From: Athalassotoga saccharophila | GTDB lineage: Bacteria > Thermotogota > Thermotogae > Mesoaciditogales > Mesoaciditogaceae | Direction of reading: 5' to 3' | Assembly (NCBI RefSeq): GCF_009936215.1 | Contig: NZ_AP019551.1 | Span: 1 to 64,000 of the forward strand | DNA: 64,000 nucleotides | Shown here: one piece after another, positions 34,945 through 45,400 of the stretch | How positions within the stretch are numbered: position 1 is the stretch's first letter | Layout of the letters: every line of letters begins with the position of its first letter | The notes under the pieces: generated by a model | Told to the model about the DNA's origin: nothing | Databases searched by the model: none | Seen by the model: only the letters and a program-made list of their open reading frames with translations | Made by a program: the position numbers and the translations under genes

Positions 34945-35151
34945 TTATTTTGTTGAAGAACCGGCTGGAGATTTCTTGAAATCGGTCGTGTAATAACCAT
35001 TACCTTTGAAGACGATCGTCTCAAGATTTCCCATCTGCCTTATCATTTTGCTACCGCACACCTCGCATTTTACTTCATCTGCTTCGGAAAATTTTTTCAA
35101 AAGCACTTCCTCATGCCCACATTTAGGACAGACATATCTGTAAAGTGGCAC
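34945..35151 (-). CDS. FmdB-type zinc-ribbon protein
   Basis: Small protein of 68 residues of the FmdB/putative regulatory family. It opens PLYRYVCPKCGHEE and has a second CxxC (CEVCG), the zinc-binding pair, followed by the FKGNGYYTTDF motif typical of the group and a disordered Ser/Lys tail. The start is set to a GTG at 35151, eight bases after GGAGG, because family members begin with MPLYEY-like sequence; the longer frame to 35202 adds a poorly conserved basic leader. Its role is unknown; the first FmdB gene was linked to formamidase regulation. Confidence 0.85.
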   Translation of the reverse strand: MPLYRYVCPKCGHEEVLLKKFSEADEVKCEVCGSKMIRQMGNLETIVFKGNGYYTTDFKKSPAGSSTK

Positions 35152-35192
35152 CTCGATCGCCTCCATTTTTCTTTTTTTAACTCTCAAGGAAG

Positions 35193-35201
35193 ATTTTAAC
35201 A
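35193..35201 (-). promoter_or_regulatory. Possible promoter of fmdB and tRNA-Pro
   Basis: Extended -10, TGT then TAAAAT on the minus strand. A perfect TTGACA (35230-35235) lies farther upstream, too far for this -10 and with only a weak TAATGA at 17 bases. Confidence 0.4.
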
Positions 35202-35231
35202 TTAACTCATTAACTTACATTTAAGGTTGTG

Positions 35232-36239
35232 TCAATAAATTTTTGCCCTTTCGTACTGAAATGGCCATTCCAAATCTATGCCAGCCTCTTTTGCGCATTT
35301 CAATGGCCAGTAAGGATCTCTCAAAAGTTGGCGCCCGACAAAGACAAGATCGCAATGCGAATTGATGGCAAATTCGGCAAGTTCGTAAGAATTTATAAGC
35401 CCACCGCCAATCGTCGTTAAATGCGTCTGAGATCTTATCTTTTTCGCATTCTCGAGCATGTACCCGGGATAAACCTTTATTTGCTGTTCGTGAACTACTC
35501 CACCACCGCTGACATTCACACCATCTATACGCTTTCCGAGAATCTTAAGTACTTCTACTGTATCCTCAACATCATTTCCGCCTCTCGCGTAATCGGAGGC
35601 CGAAACCCTGACCCACAATGGTTTATGCCAATTTTCTCTTATTCCATCGACTATTTCGGACAAAAACTTAGTTCTATTTTCGATGCTTCCTCCGTACTCA
35701 TCTTCTCTTTTATTCGTAAGAGGCGAAAGAAATTCATTTATCAAATATCCGTGGGCGGCATGTATTTCTATCCCATCAAAGCCTGCCATTTCTGATCTTC
35801 GGGCGGCCATAGAAAATTTCGCGACGATCTCCTTTATCTCGGACTTTGTCATCTCGCGCGGTTTTGAATAATTTTCGCTATACCTTATGGCCGAAGGGGC
35901 AATGGGTTCATCAGTCGCTTTCGACTTTCTTCCGGCGTGGGCAAGTTGAATTGCGATCTTCGATCCGCCTTCATGAACGAGATCTACGAGTTTTTTAAGG
36001 CCTTCTATCTGCTTGTCCTCCCATATTCCCAGATCATTTTTAGAAATCCTCCCGTCCGGATCGACTGCCGTTGCCTCGATGACTATAAGTCCAGTCCCTC
36101 CGACGGCCCTTGTTTGATAATGTGAAAGATGCCATGACTTCACCACTCCCGTCCCGTCGGACGAATACTGGCACATCGCCGGCATGACAATTCTGTTTTT
36201 GAGTTCGAGATCTCCGATCTTTATCTTTTCAAAAAGCAT
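35232..36239 (-). CDS. Old Yellow Enzyme family NADH:flavin oxidoreductase
   Basis: FMN-dependent ene-reductase of 335 residues, YqjM/NamA-like and with a TIM barrel. The N-terminal motif KNRIVMPAMCQYSSDG includes the Cys that tunes FMN in the thermostable YqjM group. The substrate-binding HAAHGYLINEFLSPLTNKR and the FMN phosphate segment GGGLINS, VFVGRQLLRDP are also visible. It reduces activated C=C bonds; the natural substrate is unknown. It begins 10 bases downstream of the PhoH gene. Confidence 0.95.
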   Translation of the reverse strand: MLFEKIKIGDLELKNRIVMPAMCQYSSDGTGVVKSWHLSHYQTRAVGGTGLIVIEATAVDPDGRISKNDLGIWEDKQIEGLKKLVDLVHEGGSKIAIQLAHAGRKSKATDEPIAPSAIRYSENYSKPREMTKSEIKEIVAKFSMAARRSEMAGFDGIEIHAAHGYLINEFLSPLTNKREDEYGGSIENRTKFLSEIVDGIRENWHKPLWVRVSASDYARGGNDVEDTVEVLKILGKRIDGVNVSGGGVVHEQQIKVYPGYMLENAKKIRSQTHLTTIGGGLINSYELAEFAINSHCDLVFVGRQLLRDPYWPLKCAKEAGIDLEWPFQYERAKIY

Positions 36240-36249
36240 GATAGCCTCC

Positions 36250-37494
36250 TTAAAGTATCTCAGAAGCGAGAGTTGAAAGATCCGATCTTACGCCTATAGA
36301 AAGCGTAAGATGACCCGCGATCTTCTGATTTGCGAATTTTGCCGTCACGTAAGAAAGGCCATTCGAAAAGGCATCAAGATAAGGGCTGTCTATCTGGGAA
36401 ATATCTCCGGTTAGAACTATCTTTGTTCCAATACCTGCACGCGTTATTATGGTCTTTACCTCGTGAGGGGTCAGATTTTGAGATTCATCGACTATTATGA
36501 ATTGATGGGGTATCGTCCTTCCCCTTGTGTAACTTAAAGCCTCAACCTGAAGAAAGTTGAGCGAATCTATTTTTGAGATGGATTTTCCCGCATTGTCGAA
36601 TAGAAATTCAAGGTTGTCTCTTATGGGCTCAAGCCATGGCTTCATCTTTTCTTCGGCGCTGCCCGGAAGGAATCCTATGTCCTTTCCCATGGGAATGACC
36701 GGCCTTGTGACGGTGATCTTTTTGTATATCTTCGAGTTTGTAACCATTTCAAGGGCTGCCGCTATCGAAAGAAGCGTTTTTCCAGTTCCTGCTATTCCCA
36801 TAAGAGTAACGAGGTTAAGGTCTGGATCGAGCAAAAGATCGAGTGCCATTGATTGTTCAAAGTTAAGAGGATGTATGCCCCATACATTCGTATTTTGATC
36901 TACCGAGATTGGAATGAATTTCCCATTTTTAAATCTGAATATCTTCGAATCGAATTTAACGAATTCATTTTCCCTTACTTTGTTCTTCACGGGATCGAAG
37001 TTTTGAGGATCTGAATTTACCTCTAAATATCCCCTGAAAAGGGCCATTTCATCTGTTTTGTCCTTTAAATAATCCTGTGCCTCGATTCCGAGGGCATCTG
37101 CCTTTATTCTCATGTTTATGTCCTTGCTGACAAGGATGGTCTTTAGATCGGGAGTTTTTCTGATTATTTCCATGGTGTAAAATAGTATCCAGTCATCCAT
37201 GACCTTGTCCGATAAAAATCTCGGCATTTCTTTGAAATCCTCTATTACCTCGACTTTCAACGTGCCACCGCCGTCTATTTTAACGCCCTTGAACAACTTA
37301 CCATTTTTTCTTAAGTTGTCGAGTTCTCTTGCCACCTGTCTTGCGCTCATTCCGATCTCGCCGGGTCTGCCTTTGAGTTTGTCTATCTCTTCAATGACGG
37401 GCAATGGAATTATGAGATTGTTGTCTTCAAAGGAATGGATCGCATTCGGATCGTGGATCAAAACGTTCGTATCGAGAACGTAATTCTTTATCAT
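36250..37494 (-). CDS. PhoH-like ATPase with N-terminal PIN domain
   Basis: Protein of 414 residues joining a PIN ribonuclease-like domain (about 1-135, with YVLDTNVLIHDP and the Asp of DWILFYTMEII) to a PhoH P-loop ATPase domain. Walker A GIAGTGKT is in the second half, and VDESQNLTPHEV is the Walker B region. These fusions (also called YlaK-like) are thought to be RNA-unwinding nucleases. It sits in a run with an oxidoreductase gene one base upstream and the OYE gene downstream; the context gives no clear job. Confidence 0.93.
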   Translation of the reverse strand: MIKNYVLDTNVLIHDPNAIHSFEDNNLIIPLPVIEEIDKLKGRPGEIGMSARQVARELDNLRKNGKLFKGVKIDGGGTLKVEVIEDFKEMPRFLSDKVMDDWILFYTMEIIRKTPDLKTILVSKDINMRIKADALGIEAQDYLKDKTDEMALFRGYLEVNSDPQNFDPVKNKVRENEFVKFDSKIFRFKNGKFIPISVDQNTNVWGIHPLNFEQSMALDLLLDPDLNLVTLMGIAGTGKTLLSIAAALEMVTNSKIYKKITVTRPVIPMGKDIGFLPGSAEEKMKPWLEPIRDNLEFLFDNAGKSISKIDSLNFLQVEALSYTRGRTIPHQFIIVDESQNLTPHEVKTIITRAGIGTKIVLTGDISQIDSPYLDAFSNGLSYVTAKFANQKIAGHLTLSIGVRSDLSTLASEIL

Positions 37495-37495
37495 T

Positions 37496-38770
37496 TCAAG
37501 CCTCCCCTCTCAACATTCTGCCAATTATCTTTCCATGGCACGTAGCGTAAGTTATCGATCTTGTGTGACCGCTACAGTCACCTATGAATTTGAGATTTCT
37601 ATACCTTTCGTTGTTTATCTTCTTCGAATAGAATTTAACCTCGACTGCGTACATCAAATTATCCGGGTAAGCAATAGCCGGCACAACCTCGCCAAGTTTT
37701 TCTATGAACTCGGCAATTGATATGGCTATTCTTCTTGGGAGGACGAGATTTATATCTCCAAGGATGTAATTCTTTTCACTCAACGTTGGCTTTACCCTTC
37801 CTATCCTTTTTGTTCTTTTATTCTCAAGAAATTCCGCGTAAGTCTGGAGTATAACCTTTCTTCCTCCAGCAAGAATATTTCCGAGTTTACTTATGTATGT
37901 TCCGTATCCTATCGGATCGTTGAATGGCTCGGTGAAAGACGTGCTGCAAAGGACCGCGAAGTTCGTGTTTTCGCTGCTTCCATTCGAATTGGAATGGCCA
38001 TTGACAGTGACGAAATCTTCGTACTCCTCGAGCACCACCTTACCAGATGGGTTGTTACAAAAGGTCCTTACCATGTAGCCGGTCTTTGCCCTCATTCTAA
38101 CCTTGAACTCGTACATCTCTGCGTTCAATTTTTCAACGGCGTGATCTGGCAATTCGTACCTTATTCCAACATCCACTATATTTCCGGATGTAACAAGTTC
38201 TGGATGATCTGCCGTAACGGTTTTTATAAGACCATGTCCGGATCTTCCCACCGCCACAACAACGTAATCGAAGAGTTCTTCAAAGTCCGTGCCAGTAACC
38301 CTTATTTTTTCTCCTTCTAACTTTATATTTTCAACCTTTATGCCAAAATGGAATTTTACATTCTTGAATGAAGAAAATTCATCGTAAATTCTTCCAAGAA
38401 GATTCTTCAATTTATCAGTTCCTATATGATAAAAATAGGCATTGACAGGTTCGAATCCCTTTGAATAAAACTTTTCAAAGAATGGAGAATTCCTGTCAAA
38501 AGATATTCCAGTCTTTACCTCTTTTCTTTCTGCCTCATCGAGTTTTTCAAGATAGAAATTCACGACTTCTTTTTGAGTTTCAAGCGGTATCTCTATCTCT
38601 CCTCCCATGCTTGAGGAGACAAAGAGTTTCCCATCAGATCTTATTCCAGAGATGCTCGAACTGTAGATGTCGGGAGATCTTTCTATCACGTGTATTTCAT
38701 TGTCAGAATCCTTTATCTCATCGATGAATCCTATCGCGGCCGCTCCAAATCCAATGACGCCTATTTTCAT
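37496..38770 (-). CDS. FAD-dependent dehydrogenase-like protein
   Basis: Flavoprotein of 424 residues. An N-terminal Rossmann motif (IGVIGFGAAAIGFIDEI) binds FAD, a central VVAVGRSGH element follows, and the C-terminus has the FAD-binding FIGDCSGHTRSITYATCHGKI. The layout matches the uncharacterised FAD-dependent dehydrogenase group (NAD(P)/FAD-dependent, COG2509-like). I cannot assign a substrate. It overlaps wecB by 4 bases and nearly touches the PhoH gene. Confidence 0.8.
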   Translation of the reverse strand: MKIGVIGFGAAAIGFIDEIKDSDNEIHVIERSPDIYSSSISGIRSDGKLFVSSSMGGEIEIPLETQKEVVNFYLEKLDEAERKEVKTGISFDRNSPFFEKFYSKGFEPVNAYFYHIGTDKLKNLLGRIYDEFSSFKNVKFHFGIKVENIKLEGEKIRVTGTDFEELFDYVVVAVGRSGHGLIKTVTADHPELVTSGNIVDVGIRYELPDHAVEKLNAEMYEFKVRMRAKTGYMVRTFCNNPSGKVVLEEYEDFVTVNGHSNSNGSSENTNFAVLCSTSFTEPFNDPIGYGTYISKLGNILAGGRKVILQTYAEFLENKRTKRIGRVKPTLSEKNYILGDINLVLPRRIAISIAEFIEKLGEVVPAIAYPDNLMYAVEVKFYSKKINNERYRNLKFIGDCSGHTRSITYATCHGKIIGRMLRGEA

Positions 38771-39840
38771 AATTTCTCCTTTATTATTTCAACGATCTTC
38801 TCGGAGGCATTTCCATCGCCATATATGTTATCCATTTCCTCGGGAAGAGGATGGTTAAATACGCCTTCATAGATCATCTCATCGTCTGCGTCGACGAGGA
38901 TATTCCACCGAGATTCTATCAATTCTATCCATCCAGTATCTTTCATCATCACGACACCGGGCACTTTCGCAAAATACGCCTCCTTTTGAAGGCCCCCGCT
39001 GTCTGTAACGACACGAAAGGCATTGCACGTGAGGGCAACGCTTTCGTCATATCCAACCGGATCTATTATTTTTATGTTTTTTGTGAATTTGAAAAGATCG
39101 AATTCGGAGATTCTTTTTTTGGTTCTCGGATGAAGTGGAAGGATTACATCCATCCTTTCAGACACCTTTGATAAACCTTTCAATATGGATTCGAGTCTCT
39201 CTTTTACATCCGTATTGAAATCCCTGTGGATGGTCGAAAGGACGTATTTTTGAGGTTTCAGATCGTACTTATCGAGTACGCTTTTCATATCTGTCTTCTC
39301 TTTTATCTTGATAAAAACATCTAACATAACATCTCCGGTGAAATAAACCCCATCTCTTATTCCTTCGGCCTTAAGGTTTTCTATGGCTTTTAAAGAAGGA
39401 CAAAATTTGAAGTGAGAGATTCTATCAGTCAAAACCCTGTTTATCTCTTCGGGCATGTCCTTCGGTTCCTGTCTTAGACCGGCTTCGACATGGGCGACGG
39501 GAATCTTCAGTTTTGCCGCCGTCAGGGCGCCGGCAAGAGTCGTATTCGTATCTCCGTAGACAAGGACAAGGTCGGGTTTTTCATCGATTAGAATCTTTTC
39601 AAATTCCATCATAATCTTTCCCGTCTGTTCCGCGTGAGTTCCAGATCCGACTCCAAGATTGTATTTCGGATTTTTTATTTCGAGTATCTTAAAGAAAATG
39701 TCTGACATGTTGAAATCGTAATGCTGGCCCGAATGAACAAGAACTTCTTCTATTCCAAATTCTTCCAATTTTTTTCCAATCAACGCTTCTTTTATGAACT
39801 GCGGTCTTGCTCCGACTATAGATACTATCTTCACCTTCAA
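38767..39840 (-). CDS. wecB: UDP-N-acetylglucosamine 2-epimerase (non-hydrolysing)
   Basis: Enzyme of 357 residues with the GT-B fold that interconverts UDP-GlcNAc and UDP-ManNAc. Motifs visible are SIVGARPQFIKEAL, LVYGDTNTTLAGALTAAKL, HVEAGLRQEPKDMPEEINRVL, TIHRDFN, and the late VVTDSGGLQKEAYF. UDP-ManNAc would feed surface polysaccharide or teichoic-type polymers. It overlaps both neighbours by 4 bases, including a glycosyltransferase gene upstream, so it is probably part of a glycan gene set. Confidence 0.94.
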   Translation of the reverse strand: MKVKIVSIVGARPQFIKEALIGKKLEEFGIEEVLVHSGQHYDFNMSDIFFKILEIKNPKYNLGVGSGTHAEQTGKIMMEFEKILIDEKPDLVLVYGDTNTTLAGALTAAKLKIPVAHVEAGLRQEPKDMPEEINRVLTDRISHFKFCPSLKAIENLKAEGIRDGVYFTGDVMLDVFIKIKEKTDMKSVLDKYDLKPQKYVLSTIHRDFNTDVKERLESILKGLSKVSERMDVILPLHPRTKKRISEFDLFKFTKNIKIIDPVGYDESVALTCNAFRVVTDSGGLQKEAYFAKVPGVVMMKDTGWIELIESRWNILVDADDEMIYEGVFNHPLPEEMDNIYGDGNASEKIVEIIKEKL

Positions 39841-40916
39841 CCTCCAATTGTGGCACTTATAACATCCATGAACTTCTCAACACTTTGTTCGGTTCTCCAC
39901 GGTGGCCTGTAACCATTGTAACTCTTTGCTATCTCGATGTCTCTTTCGAGATCGAGTTCTTCTTCATCTACAGAATAGAAATAAAGTTTTTCCGCGAGGT
40001 ACTCTGACAGATATTCCTGTTCCGTCTGTCCCGGCGTCGGCACAAGAAGACCCTTTTTCCCAAGTTCGACCATATCCATTATGGTAGAATATCCAGATCT
40101 CGCTATCACGAACTTTGCCCTGTTCATAAGTTCGTCTCTCAATCCCTTTCCGGCATAATTTATCACTTCAACATTTGGTATTTTCAACTTCTCGGCATTT
40201 TCTGGCATTCCGCGCACAAGCACAACATTTCCCTTTAGAGCGCCTATCTGATCCACTATTTTCTTTTCGAAAACGCTTCTACTCGGCTCTCTTCCGGAAA
40301 GAGAGATGAGATAATCTATATCCTGAGGAAGGTTCATTCTTTGGTAATCTGAAAGAATTCCTATGTATTTGACCTGTTCTGGATCGATGTAAGAAAGGTT
40401 GTGAGAAAGATTTCCGGTTAACCCTCCGTTAAAAGGAAAATCTGGAACGATGAATTTTGTAAAGGAATTTCTGAAGTAATAGTTAAACCTTTCTGTTTGA
40501 TTTTTCAAAACCGAAAGAAAATTAGGTGGAACATACCTTAACTGATGAAATATGAAAAACGAAGGTTTTGACTTATCGAAAACTCCGTATTCGGAATCGG
40601 ATATCAGTACGTCTATGTCAAGATCTCTCGACAATTTAATTACTTCTCTGTGTTCCTTCATTATGGCATTTATAATGGCCGGCATCATCAAAGTGATTCT
40701 CAACCCAAAAGTGCCATTCTTAGTGTAAGGGCTTGGATATTCGACGCTTTCTATGTATTCACATTTGTCTCCGAATTCTTTTTTCAACGCTATTAAAGGT
40801 CTGTCCGAAGTGTATATGAAGAGTTTGTGACCTTCGTCTACGAGTCTTCTCATTATTGGTAAACTGCGCGTCATATGACCTAAGCCCCATGTACACAGGC
40901 CGTATAAGACTTTCAA
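39837..40916 (-). CDS. Glycosyltransferase, MurG-like GT-B fold
   Basis: Protein of 359 residues that begins KVLYGLCTWGLGHMTRSLP, the glycine/histidine motif of MurG- and MJ1255-type glycosyltransferases, and ends with the nucleotide-sugar motif ARSGYSTIMDMVELGKKGLLVPTPGQTEQ. It lies next to wecB and murB, so a role in surface glycan or cell-wall precursor synthesis is plausible, but murG itself is usually longer in its lipid-binding loop and is not implied. Acceptor and donor are unknown. Ribosome site is GAGGTG. Confidence 0.85.
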   Translation of the reverse strand: MKVLYGLCTWGLGHMTRSLPIMRRLVDEGHKLFIYTSDRPLIALKKEFGDKCEYIESVEYPSPYTKNGTFGLRITLMMPAIINAIMKEHREVIKLSRDLDIDVLISDSEYGVFDKSKPSFFIFHQLRYVPPNFLSVLKNQTERFNYYFRNSFTKFIVPDFPFNGGLTGNLSHNLSYIDPEQVKYIGILSDYQRMNLPQDIDYLISLSGREPSRSVFEKKIVDQIGALKGNVVLVRGMPENAEKLKIPNVEVINYAGKGLRDELMNRAKFVIARSGYSTIMDMVELGKKGLLVPTPGQTEQEYLSEYLAEKLYFYSVDEEELDLERDIEIAKSYNGYRPPWRTEQSVEKFMDVISATIGG

Positions 40917-40931
40917 TTTCTAACACCTCGA

Positions 40932-41768
40932 TCAACTTACAATCGTTATTTCAGACTCAAGTTCTACTCCAAATCTCTCTCTCACCCTCTTGACTACCTC
41001 TTCGTAAACTGCTTTGAAATCCTCAAAGGTCGCATTTCCAACGTTGATGAAGAAACCTGCGTGGAGTTTTGAGACTTCTACGCCTCCGACACGGTATCCT
41101 TTCAAATTGGCATTGTCTATTAACCTTGCGGCATACTCATTGGGCGGATTTTTGAAAACACATCCAACGCTTGGGAAGGTTATCGGCTGGGTACTTCTTT
41201 TTCTCGACCAATTTTTTAGACTTTTTTGGAGTACCTCTTCCTTATTTTTTGCGAATTGGAGTTTTAAGACGCATTTTTTTATCCACATGCGTTTTTCATG
41301 AAAGACGGAATGCCTGTAGGAAAAATTCAAATCCTCTGCTTTCATTTCAAAGGTCTTTCCTTCTTCATTTATGACCTCAACGCTTTCAACACATTTTGAT
41401 ATCTCGCCATCGAAGGCGCCGGTGTTCATGAAGATCGCACCGCCGATAGTGCCCGGGATGCCGATCGAGAATTCAAGACCTGAAATGCCACGCTTTATAG
41501 TTTCTGAAAGCAGAATCGAAAGTTTTACCCCGCTCTCCGCGATAACGTATTCCCCGTCAAATTCGTATTTGTTGAGATTTGAGGTCAGGATAAATGGAAT
41601 TTTTATTCCGTCCCTTACGACTGTGTTGGATCCCCCGCCAATGATCTTGAAATCTTTCTTGTTTTCGAGGAAATAAATCAGCAGATCTTCGAAGTGCAAT
41701 AGATCAAGAGGCTTTATCACCTTCGCTTTTCCGCTCATTCTGAAAGTTGTCAGATCGCTTAAGTCCAT
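40932..41768 (-). CDS. murB: UDP-N-acetylenolpyruvoylglucosamine reductase
   Basis: FAD enzyme of 278 residues that completes UDP-MurNAc synthesis. The opening TTFRMSGKAKV, the FAD segments KIIGGGSNTVVRDG and GLEFSIGIPGTIGGAIFMNTGAFD, and the catalytic Ser region (SVGCVFKNP) are all present. The longest frame extends to 41909 inside nth, but family members begin near residue 48 of it; ATG 41768 gives a normal length and has GGAAG five bases upstream. The first 65 bases then overlap nth. It is the compact type II form. Confidence 0.93.
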   Translation of the reverse strand: MDLSDLTTFRMSGKAKVIKPLDLLHFEDLLIYFLENKKDFKIIGGGSNTVVRDGIKIPFILTSNLNKYEFDGEYVIAESGVKLSILLSETIKRGISGLEFSIGIPGTIGGAIFMNTGAFDGEISKCVESVEVINEEGKTFEMKAEDLNFSYRHSVFHEKRMWIKKCVLKLQFAKNKEEVLQKSLKNWSRKRSTQPITFPSVGCVFKNPPNEYAARLIDNANLKGYRVGGVEVSKLHAGFFINVGNATFEDFKAVYEEVVKRVRERFGVELESEITIVS

Positions 41769-42429
41769 CTCTACTTCCGTTACTTTCCTTACCTCCGCTC
41801 CCGCTGATAACAGATTGTCCGTATTCGCACACCTCCTTAAAGGTGCAGGACATACATCTTGGATTTCTCGGTAAACAAACTGTCTGTCCGAAATTGACCA
41901 TCGCTCCATTCAAACGCTTGCGGTATTCTTCCGGCACTATCTCCGTTAAGGCCATTTCAGTTTCGAAGGGTGTTTTAGTCTTTACGATCCCAATCCTGTT
42001 GGCAATTCTGTGTACATGCACATCAACTGCAATAACAGGAAGATCGTAAGAAACAGCCAGAACTATGTTAGCCGTTTTCCTACCGACTCCGCTGAATTTT
42101 ATGAGATCATCCAATGTAGATGGAACCTTCCCATCCCATAGATCGACGATCTCACGAGCGATATTGACTATCCGCTCCGCTTTTTGTTTGTACATTCCCA
42201 CCGACCTTATGAGCCTCTCCACCTCTGAGATTTCCGCTTTGGAGAGTTCGTACGCCGTCGGGAACTTTGAAAAGAGAGCCCGCGATGCCTTCGCTGTATT
42301 GGCATCGCGTGTTCTCTGACTTAAAACCGTACTTATAAGAACTTGAAAAGGATCTTTTGTTTCTTCTTTTCTCGGATACTTTTCTATTATACACAAAAGT
42401 ATCCTTTTTGATAACTCTTTATCTATCAT
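41704..42429 (-). CDS. nth: Endonuclease III
   Basis: DNA glycosylase/AP lyase of 241 residues that removes oxidised pyrimidines. The helix-hairpin-helix GVGRKTAN carries the catalytic Lys (118), followed by the Asp (136) of VDVHVHR. The iron-sulphur cluster ligands are seen as CLPRNPRC, CMSC and CTFKEVC. A Ser/Lys-rich tail of about 35 residues follows the cluster and overlaps murB. It shares 4 bases with the stop of the O-antigen-ligase-like gene. Confidence 0.96.
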   Translation of the reverse strand: MIDKELSKRILLCIIEKYPRKEETKDPFQVLISTVLSQRTRDANTAKASRALFSKFPTAYELSKAEISEVERLIRSVGMYKQKAERIVNIAREIVDLWDGKVPSTLDDLIKFSGVGRKTANIVLAVSYDLPVIAVDVHVHRIANRIGIVKTKTPFETEMALTEIVPEEYRKRLNGAMVNFGQTVCLPRNPRCMSCTFKEVCEYGQSVISGSGGKESNGSRDGLKRSDNFQNERKSEGDKAS

Positions 42430-45400
42430 TTAGTTTCGGATATCATCTTCGTTATAGCAGATATTATATCAGATGTTGAGTCATTTGTTGTAACATTCGT
42501 AAGAATATTGTGGTTCCAATCTTTAACGTACTCCTCGGCCGTCGCTTTCTGAGTTGGATTCGTGAATGCGTACTCGTAAACAGCCTTCAACTGTGAAAGG
42601 AACTGGACGCGTTTTGTCTCGAGTTCTTTGTATTGATTTATGAAATCCTGGGCATTGTTGTATATAGTCGTGTCTCCCTTGTACCTTTCGAGATCTGCGA
42701 CATTCCACTCGTAGGCAGGTTTGAATATCGCAAGCGTGTCGTTGACAGTTGTTAGAGCCTCAGAATACATGTGATTGTCTATGAAATTTTGAGCGAGGGA
42801 GGTAAAGATTCCCATCGTGTTTGTTGGAATTGCCCAGAAAGTTTTTTGCATGTAATAACCTGCCCAGACATATTTTTGAGCGATCTCTTTGATCTTGGCA
42901 TAAGTGGTCGCGTCGAGAGGAGCATTTTGGAGTATGTTGTTTATGTATTCCGAGTAGACCTGATTCCACCCAGAATACCTGTTCCATCCTCCAGGAAGGA
43001 TGAAGATCAATTGATCGTACCAATGTTCCATCTGGGTAAAGGCCTGCTGGGCAAGTTCGTCATGCTTTTGAATTAGCGCTTCGAATTGAGATTTGAACTT
43101 TGGATATTTACTTATCGCATTTTGATATATAGACGCCTGCGATCTGTTCATGCTCGACAAAAGCGCGGAGAATTGACCTATGAGCCTGTAAGAATTTTTC
43201 TCCGCAAAGGACTCGAGAGAGGTCTTTAGATAATCTATGCCGTCCTGATACATCTGCATCTGAACGAGTTGGTTTATATTCAAAGAATTCCACAACTCGA
43301 CAAGTGGTATACCCGAATTGACCATACTCGCTATCAAATCGTAATCTCCCTCGTAATTGAGATTCTTGAACTGGGGATGAATAAATTGTGTTATGTCATT
43401 TCGACCGTAGAAGAGATCCTTTAAAACGTTAAGTTGAGCCGAGGTCGATCCAGAGGACAATGCCTTGTTCAACTCGTTTATTATCTCCTGATCTCTTTGC
43501 GGGAAGGTTGCAAGAAGGCCAAGGTAAAATTCAGAGGTACCGTACGTGTTGTCCCACCTTACCGAATTGAGGAAATCGTCCTTTGCACCGATATAGGATT
43601 GATTTTCGTAATCGTTGAACTGGTTTATAGCGGTCTGAATGCTTTGAAGGTTCGAGTTCAATTGATTCATTATCTGGTTATATTCTTGCTGCCTTTGAGA
43701 TTCGAGTTGGATGGAAGCCTGCGTCTGGTTAAGACCGGGATTAGCGGCAAGAAATTGTTGAATTCTCGACTGTATATAGGTTTGTGGATTCAAATAGGCG
43801 TAATTTCCACTGTAAGATTTTAACTGGTTAATTTCATTTTGAACGGCATTTAACTGGTTGTTAGCCTGAGACGCCGCATTTTGGTAGGCACTTATGTACT
43901 GGTAATTCGTGTTTCCGTAAAGGAAATAAACCTCGCTCACGAAATACATATTCATGAGGATCATGACACCGGCCGAGATTATCAAAGAGGCAAGAGAGGA
44001 GACAGCGAACTTCGCCTTGTTTAAAACGATCTTCCACGTCAGATCTCCATCTTTATTGAAGTAATCGGAGACCAAAAAGGCAAGAAGAATAGTCAAAGTC
44101 ATCGAATCCGGCATGAGATGTTCTGCAAAGGAATACATGCTCGTTATCAGAGTGACCATCGATCCCGCGGAGATGAGCATCATAAGAAGCGCATCGTCCG
44201 AATCCTTCTTCTTTAAGACTCTAAGCACAAACCACAAAAGGCTTCCAAGCGCAAAGGCAAGAGTCAAAATTCCAACGAGTCCGGTCTCGCCGAGCAATTG
44301 AACGTAATCGTTGTGTGCTTTCATGAAGTTGTTCCACGCTATCATAAGGGATGGATGGTGCTCGATCGAAACTCCAAGATAGTAGAGAAAATCCGTTCTG
44401 TAAGTTCCAAGGCCTTGACCTATTACGGGGTGATCTTTCCACTGGTAGACAGATGCCCACCATGCAAGGAACCTTTGCTGTGCGGTCCCGGCATTTGAAA
44501 GTGCCTGCGTTGATGAACTAACCCTACCGGTAAGAGAGAAGGAATTTCCGGTGAATGGACCCGGGATAGAATACAAAAACATTTCTACAAAAACCGCTAT
44601 GATAAAGATTACAAGCAATGTGGTAGATAATTTCCTTAATTTTTTACCTATATCGTCTATCTTCGAATCTTCTTTTTTGACTTTGAAATTCTGGTAATAC
44701 GTGTAAAGAAGCGCCAAAAAGACCACAGAAAGAGGTATTGCTATGAAGACTCCCCTTGTCTGGGAAAAGATTATAACGGCAACCATAAGTATTGCCTCTA
44801 TAGTCGCCAAGATCTTTATGATCATCAATTTTCTGTAAACTTTATCCTTGTCCTTTGATGTATCGTATCCGAGGGTTCTCGATGAGATAAAGTATATCGC
44901 CACAAAGAGCAAAACACCGAGGTAATCTGGAACAAAGTCTGGATTTCCTATCGTAGCCCTTACATTATCCCTGAGATAAGGAGTCCCTATGTGACCGAGC
45001 CATATGTCCCATCCCGCGTAAAAATTCAAAAAGGAATCAAGTACTATAAATCCAGCACTTATAAGAAGCATTCCGAGGATATTTATCATTATCCTCTTGT
45101 CTTTTATCCTGTTCACGAGGTAGACGACGAAGAGGAATGTCATTGCAAAGTAAAGCACCCACATTCCAGAGAACCTCAAATATGGGAAGTTCTCTATCAT
45201 AACACTTATCAAAGAAAGGGCCGTGGCAATCGTGAAAAGGCCCCATCCTATTGCGGGAAGTGGGATGTTTATATTTACCTGCTTCTGCCTTCTAAACTCC
45301 ATTATGACGGCAAAGAACAAAATGAAGATCAAAATCGTGAAAAATGCGTATTTTTGTGTGCTGTACTCGTAGGTTATAGGACCAATTGTGACTATTGGAA

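Noticed and set aside
35207-35235. TTGACA promoter before fmdB
   Set aside because: The -35 is perfect, but the -10 at 17 bases is only TAATGA; I list the extended -10 at 35193-35201 as the better candidate and leave the pairing open.
41769-41909. Extra N-terminal 47 codons of MurB
   Set aside because: They lie inside nth, are Cys/Arg-rich and do not resemble MurB, which normally begins close to TTFR.
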